From Pirellulaceae bacterium (lineage in GTDB: Bacteria > Planctomycetota > Planctomycetia > Pirellulales > Pirellulaceae), in contig JAKVBZ010000113.1 of NCBI GenBank assembly GCA_022448645.1, forward strand, positions 1-14,279: a stretch of 14,279 bases of DNA, in the 5' to 3' direction. Position numbers and translations under genes: made by a program. Within the stretch, counting starts at the first letter, position 1. Each line of letters starts with the position of its first letter. Below, piece after piece: positions 8,247 through 14,279 of this stretch. The notes beneath the pieces were generated by a model, which made no database searches, was not told the DNA's origin, and saw nothing but the letters and a program-made list of their open reading frames with translations.

Positions 8247-9221
8247 TCACTTCAAGAACGAGTTCGTGAACATCGCACTGGGCTCTAACTGCTCCTTATC
8301 CACCAATCCAATCTCTGCCAGCTGGTCCACCAACATTCGCCACCGCTGGTCAGTCATTCCGCCAAAGCCTAACGTTTGCTCGACCGCTTCCTCAGGTTGA
8401 CACAGTTTGGCGATTTCTTTGACGCCATAGTCCAACACACCAGCATTCATGTCTGGATTGATTTTCCGAATGAAATCATTGGTCTCAGCCGAATCCTCTA
8501 GATAACGCTGCCAACCCCGTACCGAAGCGCGGACAAAACGCCGAATGACGTCTGGCTTCAGAGAAACGTCAGTTTGTCGAACTACCAACAAACTTGCATA
8601 CGGATCGTAGCCCATCTCAGACACCAGCAACGCCACCGGATCCGCACCTTGCTGCTGAGCCAAATAGGGTTCGCTAAACACATAAGCCTGCTGGGCAAAT
8701 TGAGGGTTATTGACAAACGTCGCCACGCTGCCGGGATACGCGACGGTTTCTACATTCCTTAAAGGAAGATGGTGAGCCATGTACTTGTAAAATGCTGGAC
8801 CGCTGCCTACCGCCAAGGTAATATCCTGCAATTGTTCTAGTTTGGTAATACCACTATCGCGGTGGACCATAATGCAACGAGGGCTGTGCTGCATTGGGGC
8901 CAGCAGTGTCACCAGATGAACATCAGCATCATGTGCAAAGACGACTCGATCCGCATTGGTGACCGCGAAATCAGCGCGGCCTGAATCCAATGCTTGAATC
9001 ACAGGCACATTCGGTCCTCCCGGAAGAATCTCAACGTTCAAACCTTCTTCCTCGAAATACCCATGGACCTGTGCCGCATAATAGCCACCATGTTCCACCT
9101 CCGGGAACCAGTTCAACTGTAGTTTCAATAGATCTGGATCGTCCGTGGCAGGCTGGCAACCGAAACCACAACACCCCACAAGAGCATACAGGAAAAGTGT
9201 TAAGTATCGAGACATACTCAT
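8247..9221 (-). CDS. ABC transporter substrate-binding lipoprotein, NMT1/THI5-like
   Basis: About 324 residues from ATG 9219-9221. The N-terminus is a signal peptide with a hydrophobic core and an LVGC lipobox, so the mature protein is probably a lipid-anchored periplasmic receptor. The mature part opens with LKLQLNWFPEVEHGGYYAAQVHGYF and contains GGPNVPVIQALDSGRADFAV, the ligand-domain signature of NMT1/THI5-like proteins (ThiY-type, also riboflavin, taurine and sulfonate receptors). A longer open frame begins at 9290 but would place 23 charged residues before the signal peptide and overlap the permease gene; AAAGG lies 10 bases upstream of the chosen ATG. It is the third gene of a three-gene - strand importer. 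The ligand cannot be read from the sequence: pyrimidine precursors of thiamine or flavins are candidates. Confidence 0.8.
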   Translation of the reverse strand: MSMSRYLTLFLYALVGCCGFGCQPATDDPDLLKLQLNWFPEVEHGGYYAAQVHGYFEEEGLNVEILPGGPNVPVIQALDSGRADFAVTNADRVVFAHDADVHLVTLLAPMQHSPRCIMVHRDSGITKLEQLQDITLAVGSGPAFYKYMAHHLPLRNVETVAYPGSVATFVNNPQFAQQAYVFSEPYLAQQQGADPVALLVSEMGYDPYASLLVVRQTDVSLKPDVIRRFVRASVRGWQRYLEDSAETNDFIRKINPDMNAGVLDYGVKEIAKLCQPEEAVEQTLGFGGMTDQRWRMLVDQLAEIGLVDKEQLEPSAMFTNSFLK

Positions 9222-9261
9222 ACTACAAAGACCTTTAAGGGTTCGAACTTGACAAGGTCGG

Positions 9262-10086
9262 TCACGAACGAGGTTGGCACCACCGGCCAAGTACTGTGCT
9301 TCGCAACAGACTCACTACAGAAAACATTATCACACCCAATAAGGTCGCTGCAGCTACGGCCGCAAACGCCTCATCTGTTTTCATCCAATGAATGCGCTGT
9401 GGAATCATAAAACCCAAACCATGCTGTCGCGTCGAATTGCCGGCAAAAAACTCACCGACAATAGCACCAATGACGGCCAAGCCAGCAGACGTACGTGCGC
9501 CAGTGACTAAGTCTGGAATGGCATGTGGTACCTGCAGCTTGAGGGCAATCTGCCAGCGACTGGCTCGTTGCAAACGAAACACATCCAACAATCCACGATC
9601 GACAGACGTTAATCCGGCGGTGACGTTCGCGATAATAGGAAAAGCGCTGACAATAAAAGCAATCGACATGACACTACCGAAACCCGGCCCTTGCCAATTA
9701 ATCATCAACGGTGCGATGGCCACGATAGGGACAGTCTGCAATAGGACAGCGTACGGAAAACAACCAATACGAACCCAGGTCATCTGGGCAAACAGCATGG
9801 CTACCGTCGACCCAAATACAATGCTTAACAAGAACCCGCAGACAGCAGCTCGAGCCGTCAGCCACACCGCTGACAGCAACTCCATTCGAATCTTCCATGC
9901 AGCAGAGACGACGTCGACCGGAGACGGCAAAAAATAAGATTTGATGTTCAGGGCCTGCACGAGGCTTTCCCAACTCACGAGCAGAACCATCAATGCAATC
10001 ACCGGAGGCAACGCATACCGCAACAAAGATGGAAAGGAATTATTCTTGAAGGTCATGGTGCTAAAAGAGGGCATCCGTTCTGGCAT
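9262..10086 (-). CDS. ABC transporter permease, SsuC/TauC/ThiX family
   Basis: 274 residues with a hydrophobic N-terminal segment (about 25-45) and several further membrane spans, typical of BPD-type permeases. The cytoplasmic coupling (EAA) loop is recognisable as FRLQRASRWQIALKLQVPHAIPDL-like sequence in the middle of the protein, followed by GLAVIGAIVGEFF, a conserved stretch in the nitrate/sulfonate/taurine permease group. A TAA codon directly precedes the ATG at 10084-10086, so the start cannot lie further upstream; Met5 and Met11 are alternatives. It ends 40 bases before the binding-protein gene and begins 187 bases after the ATPase stop, an unusually wide gap inside such an operon. Confidence 0.87.
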   Translation of the reverse strand: MPERMPSFSTMTFKNNSFPSLLRYALPPVIALMVLLVSWESLVQALNIKSYFLPSPVDVVSAAWKIRMELLSAVWLTARAAVCGFLLSIVFGSTVAMLFAQMTWVRIGCFPYAVLLQTVPIVAIAPLMINWQGPGFGSVMSIAFIVSAFPIIANVTAGLTSVDRGLLDVFRLQRASRWQIALKLQVPHAIPDLVTGARTSAGLAVIGAIVGEFFAGNSTRQHGLGFMIPQRIHWMKTDEAFAAVAAATLLGVIMFSVVSLLRSTVLGRWCQPRS

Positions 10087-10273
10087 TTATCTTCTGAGGT
10101 AGCGACGTGGCATGCAAAGCCTGGCGCGAGTGCTTTCCACCCCGGTCCTAGGTGGCCATTCGCTGAACACCCCATGCGGTCGAAATAAAACAACCGTACC
10201 GGTGGCCACTCATCTGGCGATCAGCGTTTGTATCGAATTTGACTTGGTAAACCAAGCCCGGACCATAGCCTCT
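10087..10273. other. 187-base gap between ABC ATPase and permease genes
   Basis: No gene is supported here. It contains a small perfect inverted repeat, CTTGGT-AA-ACCAAG (10243-10256), 17 bases after the ATPase stop as read on the - strand, and a short direct repeat GGTGGCCA (10151 and 10201). There is no T-run making the hairpin a terminator. Confidence 0.4.
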
Positions 10274-11110
10274 CTAGCCCGTTTCATGTTCTCCACGAAG
10301 CAGCCGACTGAGCCGAGTTGTCAAGCCAACGAATTCACTCGACCCTCTCAACTCTGGAGACCGCGGGTACGAAAAGGGTACGTCGATCTGTGCTTGAATC
10401 GTAGCTGGTCTGTCATCCAGGACAAGTACTCGCTCACTCAGAAATACAGCCTCACTCACGTTATGCGTTACGAAGAGTACGGTCCAGCGATTCTCTTGCC
10501 ATAATCGCGTTAAATCTTCGTTCAAGCGCTGGCGAAGAAGGTCATCGAGGGCGGCAAATGGTTCATCGAACAACAGCAATTCAGGCTGGTTTACCAAGGC
10601 TCGCGCCAACGAAACTCGCATTTTCATTCCGCCGGACAACATATGGGGGAACTTCTCACGGTCTTCTTGCTTTAGTCCCACCATCTTTATGGTGCGGTCA
10701 ACGTCTGACTGGCTAGCGTCTTTTCTGCGATTCGATAATTCAAGTGGCAGTTGGACATTTTCCACCACATTGCGCCAGGGAAGCAGATGGGGATCTTGAA
10801 AAACAAAAGCTTGGCGTGGACTTTCCGAGTGCTGGTCACTCATGACGCGAAGTTCGCCAGATGTGGGCCTTTGCAACCCCGCCACTAGCCTCAGCAAAGA
10901 AGTCTTCCCGCATCCCGACGGCCCCACAATGGACACAAAACAGCCAGCCGGGATCAACAGCGAGATATCGCGGAGCACGACTTCATCGCCGAACCTCAGG
11001 TTCAGATCACACGCTTCAATAGAGTTTTGCGAAGCCGTCGGTAAGGGATTTTTCGAATTGGTCACCCCGATGTTGTAAGCCGAGTCACAGGCATTTGCCA
11101 AGGGCCCCAC
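10274..11110 (-). CDS. ABC transporter ATP-binding protein, SsuB/TauB/ThiZ family
   Basis: Up to 278 residues. All ATPase motifs are intact: Walker A GPSGCGKTS, Q-loop FQDPHLLPW, signature LSGGMKMRVSLARAL, Walker B LLLFDEPFAALD and the switch histidine in VTHNVSEA. The PHLLPW and MKMRVSLARAL forms are typical of the nitrate/sulfonate/taurine/thiamine-precursor importer group. It is the first gene of the - strand importer, energising the permease and binding protein that follow. The start is uncertain: GTG at 11108-11110 is the longest option, and GTG at 11063-11065 (residue 16) also precedes the domain, which begins near residue 30. No clear ribosome binding site decides. A probable gene remnant ends 15 bases upstream on the same strand, so the promoter of this operon is not evident. 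Confidence 0.88.
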   Translation of the reverse strand: MGPLANACDSAYNIGVTNSKNPLPTASQNSIEACDLNLRFGDEVVLRDISLLIPAGCFVSIVGPSGCGKTSLLRLVAGLQRPTSGELRVMSDQHSESPRQAFVFQDPHLLPWRNVVENVQLPLELSNRRKDASQSDVDRTIKMVGLKQEDREKFPHMLSGGMKMRVSLARALVNQPELLLFDEPFAALDDLLRQRLNEDLTRLWQENRWTVLFVTHNVSEAVFLSERVLVLDDRPATIQAQIDVPFSYPRSPELRGSSEFVGLTTRLSRLLRGEHETG

Positions 11111-11125
11111 CCCGCACTTGTGCTA

Positions 11126-11467
11126 TTAGAACCCTGCTTCGGGTCTCAAGATAAAACCACTAAAGTTCAGTACGTCCCCCAGATCGTTGAACGAACCATG
11201 CTGGAACTCGTGGATAAATTTGGAAGTCGTGATATGTCCCAGGAATCCCATGGCCTGAAAACCCGCATTCGCACTCCAGCGACCTGCTTTCGACTGCCAC
11301 CGCACACCGACTTCCGCTTCCAATACGGCAAGCAATCGGTAATCATCAAAATCGGCAGAAACGACGGCACCGTCGCCGAACTCGCTCGTCTCATGGTAAT
11401 CCGCCTTGGTTGTCGCGATGCTCCCCACCTCGGACGGATGGTTCGTGAGCATTCTTCCCCGTCCCCA
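11126..11467 (-). pseudogene. probable C-terminal remnant of an Lpg1974-type outer-membrane beta-barrel protein
   Basis: An open - strand frame of 113 codons begins after a TAG at 11468-11470 and ends with TAA at 11126-11128; the first ATG is at 11450-11452. From about residue 36 of the ATG-initiated reading the sequence has a beta-barrel rhythm: LLAVLEAEVGVRW, then GRWSANAGFQ, then TSKFIHEFQHGSFNDLGDVLNFSGFILRPEAGF, ending in phenylalanine as outer-membrane barrels do. This resembles the last strands of the large Lpg1974/BBP7-like proteins that planctomycetes carry in many copies. Nothing upstream could hold the missing several hundred residues, because galM starts on the other strand about 100 bases away. 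I therefore call it a truncated relic. A short functional gene or a chance frame cannot be excluded. Confidence 0.5.
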
Positions 11468-11479
11468 CTAGGCCTCATC

Positions 11480-11508
11480 TTGTCACATGGAATTCAGCTA
11501 ATAACAAT
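11480..11508 (+). promoter_or_regulatory. possible sigma-70-type promoter of galM
   Basis: TTGTCA (11480-11485, five of six matches to the -35 consensus) is followed after 17 bases by AACAAT (11503-11508, four of six matches to -10). Transcription would start near 11515, about 50 bases before the galM ATG. Short motifs of this quality arise by chance, and planctomycete promoters are poorly defined. Confidence 0.3.
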
Positions 11509-11567
11509 ATGCCATCCCTGGTTTCAAAACCCACACGCGGACCACCTCCTACAGGAACCTTTTGCTC

Positions 11568-12629
11568 ATGCCTCATTCACCCCTCAGGGAACCATTCGGC
11601 GTTACTTCGACCGGAGAACCCATCGAGCGATGGACGCTCCAAAACAGTTTAGGAGCATCTGTTCGCTTGATTAATTTTGGTGCCACTGTCACGGAACTTC
11701 ATGTGCCGGACCGTGACGGACAACTGGCGGATGTTGTACTGGGCTTTGGCGAACTTGAGTCTTACGAGTCCGCCTCGATCAATCCCTATTTTGGCTGTAC
11801 GGTCGGACGTGTTGCCTTTCGTATTCCGTTCGCACGGTTTGAACTTGAAGGAAAGGAGTACCCACTCACCACCAACGGAGGCCCTCATCACCTACACGGC
11901 GGAGAAGGTGGCTTTAGCTGGGTGGTTTGGGACGCCCAGCCGATCACAATCGCAGGACAAACTGCGTTGAAGTTCAACCATACAAGTCAACATGGAGATC
12001 AAGGCTATCCGGGCACGGTCCAAGCCTCGGTGACTTACTGTTTAACAGAGACAAACGAATTACATATCTCGTATCGAGCTACAACAGACCGCCCCACTCC
12101 GATTGATATGACACATCACAGCTATTTCAACTTAGCCGGTCACCGTCACGGTTCTATCTTGGACCACATCGTACAGATTCAGGCAGACCAATTTTCCGAA
12201 ACCGACGACGAATTGATCGCCACTGGAAATTTACCCACGGTAGAAGGGACAAGATACGATTTTCGACACCATCGTCGAGTCCGAAGCAATCCTGGATCGG
12301 AATCCGTCAGCGATCAGGGTTACGACCTGGCCTATCTCCTTAAAGGTTCCGCTGGCACCCTGCGAACGGCAGCCCGTGTGACAGAGCCCACCTGCGGGCG
12401 TCACCTTGAAGTGCTCACGGATGCTCCCGCACTCATCTTTTACACGGGAAACTATTTAGACGGCAGGCTGAAAGGGAAAGACGAAGTCTCGTATCCGCAA
12501 TTCGCCGGGTTGGCACTGGAAACGGCAAGCCTGCCAGACGCCGTCCACCACGACGAGTTCCCTTCCGTGATTCTACGGCCAGGCGAGACCTATTCGCGCT
12601 CATGCGTCTACAGGTTTACGGCAGAATGA
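11568..12629 (+). CDS. galM: aldose 1-epimerase (galactose mutarotase)
   Basis: 353 residues from ATG 11568; TTG at 11562 is a two-codon-longer alternative, but AGGA at 11553-11556 is 11 bases from the ATG. The protein interconverts alpha and beta anomers of aldohexoses. Family signatures: NPYFGCTVGR (72-81), LHGGEGGF (109-116) with His110, GDQGYPG (143-149), MTHHSYFNL (181-189) with the catalytic-position His184, GYDLAYLL (251-258) with Asp253, and LALETASLPDAVHH (315-328) with Glu318, the usual catalytic base. Two positions differ from the usual pattern: the Asn of ANRI is Phe84 (AFRI), and the His of YDH is Leu254. No sugar-metabolism genes are adjacent, so the substrate is open. No signal peptide is seen. 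Confidence 0.88.
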   Translation: MPHSPLREPFGVTSTGEPIERWTLQNSLGASVRLINFGATVTELHVPDRDGQLADVVLGFGELESYESASINPYFGCTVGRVAFRIPFARFELEGKEYPLTTNGGPHHLHGGEGGFSWVVWDAQPITIAGQTALKFNHTSQHGDQGYPGTVQASVTYCLTETNELHISYRATTDRPTPIDMTHHSYFNLAGHRHGSILDHIVQIQADQFSETDDELIATGNLPTVEGTRYDFRHHRRVRSNPGSESVSDQGYDLAYLLKGSAGTLRTAARVTEPTCGRHLEVLTDAPALIFYTGNYLDGRLKGKDEVSYPQFAGLALETASLPDAVHHDEFPSVILRPGETYSRSCVYRFTAE

Positions 12630-12880
12630 TACACGGTCCCCATCTGATGACCAATTTCCCCGAATAGTCTTTCCCTAATTTTCACTCGGAAGACGCAACA
12701 TGGCGACGTGCATTTCAGCGAATGACCATCACACCGGTCATTCTTTTCGAGTCCCCACCAACCACTGGCAAATGGACTGCAGGTTGCACCTCCCCAGGAC
12801 GGTCCTTCCAGACAACCTGCCGCTTACCAGATCCAATAGGTCATGCCGTTTCACCTGAATGCCTATTATCTCTCAGGGCA
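12630..12880. other. 251-base intergenic region between convergent galM and the B3/4-domain gene
   Basis: Apart from the galM terminator at 12720-12747, nothing recognisable is present: no convincing gene, repeat or RNA. Confidence 0.5.
12720..12747 (+). terminator. intrinsic terminator downstream of galM
   Basis: A perfect 8-base-pair stem, GAATGACC (12720-12727) with GGTCATTC (12736-12743), encloses an 8-base loop and is followed by TTTT. It lies 90 bases after the galM stop and points in the galM direction. The T-run is short but the stem is exact. Confidence 0.6.
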
Positions 12881-13543
12881 CTAGGCTTCCACGCATCCGA
12901 ACCTAACAAGCAGTTCCATGAGACGGTCTCTGGCGCTGTCCAGCATTCCCATAGATGTTTGCGCGTGCCCCTGGACGATGAACAAGCAGCGCCTTGTCGT
13001 TAACGTCAATTTGCTTTTATCACACTGCCGGTAATCCAATCGACACAATACATCATCCTCCTCATCCACATAGCAATACTCACCAGCCTTGATCGGTTCC
13101 AGTTGATCACTGCCTAGAGGCACAAATATCTCATCCCCGTTCGCCACAGAAAGCGAAATATTTCCAGCGACTTTATCCAGATCGTGCGCTCCCAACGTAA
13201 GACGCGTTTCGTACGAAACGGCGTTGTAACAATCGACAACCAGATTTATTCGAGGCAAAGCACGGCGTTTGCGCACGAATTTAATGAGTCCTTCGATCGA
13301 GCAGGGAAACTTTTTGGGAGAACACCCTACCGCCCGGTGTAGCTCCCGAAACCCTTGGACAATTTTGTCCGTCGCGACGAATTCGCTGGAATAGATCGGT
13401 ATCAGGCGTTCGCAAAGCGAAGCCTCAAAATCGCCAAAGGCTGCGTGTGTCGGCTGATTCTGCAGCCGGTCGACGACGAGGAATGTCGCCTGAAGTCCTA
13501 ATTGAGCGGCCTCGGACGACACGATCAGTCGGGGGGTAGACAT
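12881..13543 (-). CDS. stand-alone B3/B4 tRNA-binding-domain protein
   Basis: 220 residues from ATG 13541-13543. The core segment RINLVVDCYNAVSYETRLTLGAHDLDKV followed by EIFVPLG, EYCYVDEEDDVLCR and DYRQCDKSKLT...CLFIVQG matches the B3/4 domain. In the beta subunit of phenylalanyl-tRNA synthetase this domain edits mischarged Tyr-tRNA(Phe); free-standing homologues exist in many bacteria with no firmly assigned role, plausibly binding or proofreading tRNA. A GTG at 13598-13600 would add 19 residues but lies immediately against the GGAAAG sequence with no spacing, and the family begins near the chosen Met. The gene follows the DUF1501 gene on the same strand, about 60 bases on; co-transcription is possible but functional linkage is not obvious. 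Confidence 0.78.
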   Translation of the reverse strand: MSTPRLIVSSEAAQLGLQATFLVVDRLQNQPTHAAFGDFEASLCERLIPIYSSEFVATDKIVQGFRELHRAVGCSPKKFPCSIEGLIKFVRKRRALPRINLVVDCYNAVSYETRLTLGAHDLDKVAGNISLSVANGDEIFVPLGSDQLEPIKAGEYCYVDEEDDVLCRLDYRQCDKSKLTLTTRRCLFIVQGHAQTSMGMLDSARDRLMELLVRFGCVEA

Positions 13544-13605
13544 AGTGAAGAACTGTTTCCGTTGCTCTCCCTGGGGGAAACGCTGCAGCGACGTCGCCAC
13601 CTTTC

Positions 13606-14279
13606 CTACATCAGAATCGGCTTTACTATTTCCCCGGCCACGTCGGTCAGCCGATGACGTCGACCTTGGAATTTAAAAGTAAGCCGTTCATGATCGATAC
13701 CCAAACAATGAAGCAAAGTCGCCTGGACATCGTGAACGTGCACCGGATCGCGCGTAATGTTATACGAAAAATCGTCTGTCTCACCGTAAGTCATCCCCGG
13801 CTGTATACCACCACCTGCCATCCAAATCGAAAAACAACGGGGATGATGATCTCGACCGTAGTCATCCTTCGTCATTCTGCCTTGGCAGTAAACCGTTCGG
13901 CCAAATTCGCCCCCCCAAACAACCAACGTATCTTGCAACAAGCCCCGTTGAGCCAAATCGGTAATGAGTGCTGCGGAGGCCTGATCGGTATGGTCGGCCT
14001 GTTTGCGTATTCCTTCCGGCAAGCGAACGTGTTGGTCCCAACCTCGATGGAACAATTGCACAAATCGCACTCCACGTTCGACCAGTCGCCGAGCCAACAA
14101 ACAATTTGCCGCGTAGGTACCTGGCTTGCGTGAATGGGGACCGTACATGTCGAACACATGGTCGGGTTCCTGAGATACATCGATCAACTCCGGCACGGAA
14201 GCCTGCATCCGGAACGCAAGTTCATACTGAGAGATACGGGTGGAGATTTCCGGGTCACCTTGTTCGGTTAATTGAATCT
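13606..14279 (-). CDS. DUF1501 family protein, 3' part (5' end outside the window)
   Basis: The frame is open from the right edge, so the gene begins beyond 14279; 223 residues of the C-terminal part are present. Recognisable DUF1501 blocks are [44 protein letters not shown], a [18 protein letters not shown] segment and the closing [19 protein letters not shown]. The family adopts an alkaline phosphatase/sulfatase-like fold, usually has a Tat-type signal at the missing N-terminus, and is strongly expanded in planctomycetes, commonly beside DUF1549/DUF1553 (cytochrome c-type PSD) genes. Such a partner would be expected to the right of the window. The biochemical activity is unassigned. It is the best lineage marker in the window. 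Confidence 0.88.
   Translation of the reverse strand, partial: IQLTEQGDPEISTRISQYELAFRMQASVPELIDVSQEPDHVFDMYGPHSRKPGTYAANCLLARRLVERGVRFVQLFHRGWDQHVRLPEGIRKQADHTDQASAALITDLAQRGLLQDTLVVWGGEFGRTVYCQGRMTKDDYGRDHHPRCFSIWMAGGGIQPGMTYGETDDFSYNITRDPVHVHDVQATLLHCLGIDHERLTFKFQGRRHRLTDVAGEIVKPILM

Noticed and set aside
9392..9937. + strand open frame of 181 codons inside the permease gene
   Set aside because: It is entirely antisense to a clear membrane permease; its composition is explained by the opposite strand's codon pattern.
10112..10504. + strand open frame of 130 codons across the ABC ATPase/permease gap
   Set aside because: Most of it is antisense to the well-supported ATPase gene, and the peptide shows no recognisable family.
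11111..11567. TPP or FMN riboswitch controlling the importer
   Set aside because: I looked on the - strand for the conserved thi-box and RFN core sequences and did not see them; much of the interval is explained by the barrel-like relic.
11120..11674. + strand open frame of 184 codons before and into galM
   Set aside because: It overlaps the start of galM in another frame and lies opposite the barrel-like relic; its translation is Arg/His/Pro-rich with no domain character, typical of an antisense shadow.

Overview
The window looks like chromosomal DNA of a planctomycete (Planctomycetota, probably Pirellulales-like). This is inferred from a DUF1501 protein at the right edge, a fragment resembling the C-terminus of planctomycete Lpg1974-type outer-membrane barrels, roughly even GC content, loose Shine-Dalgarno usage and the general protein style. 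No rRNA, tRNA, CRISPR array, insertion sequence or phage gene was seen.

Left half (1-8169, all + strand): one tightly spaced cluster that reads as the N-methylglutamate (NMG) pathway of methylamine oxidation. In order: the 3' end of a GXGXG-domain (GlxC/MgsB-type) protein, a GlxD/MgsC-type glutamate synthase domain protein with FMN and Fe-S signatures, a GlnT/GmaS-type glutamine synthetase homologue, and four subunits of a sarcosine-oxidase-like complex in the order beta, delta, alpha, gamma (MgdA-MgdB-MgdC-MgdD). As a pathway: GmaS would condense methylamine with glutamate to gamma-glutamylmethylamide, MgsABC would convert that to N-methylglutamate, and MgdABCD would oxidise N-methylglutamate back to glutamate while passing the one-carbon unit to tetrahydrofolate or releasing it as formaldehyde. 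The class II amidotransferase subunit (MgsA) would be expected just left of the window. A hairpin at 8169-8213 follows the last gene.

Middle (8247-11110, - strand): a three-gene ABC importer of the nitrate/sulfonate/taurine/thiamine-precursor class, transcribed ATPase, permease, lipoprotein-type NMT1/THI5-like binding protein, and convergent with the NMG cluster. Substrate unknown. Directly upstream on the same strand (11126-11467) is what looks like the surviving C-terminus of an outer-membrane beta-barrel gene.

Right part: a + strand aldose 1-epimerase (galM-like, 11568-12629) with a plausible promoter and a good intrinsic terminator; then, on the - strand, a stand-alone B3/B4 tRNA-binding-domain protein (12881-13543) downstream of a DUF1501 protein whose 5' part lies outside the window.

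The most noteworthy content is the apparently complete core of the NMG pathway in a planctomycete background, with a delta subunit that has lost most of the zinc ligands known from sarcosine oxidase.
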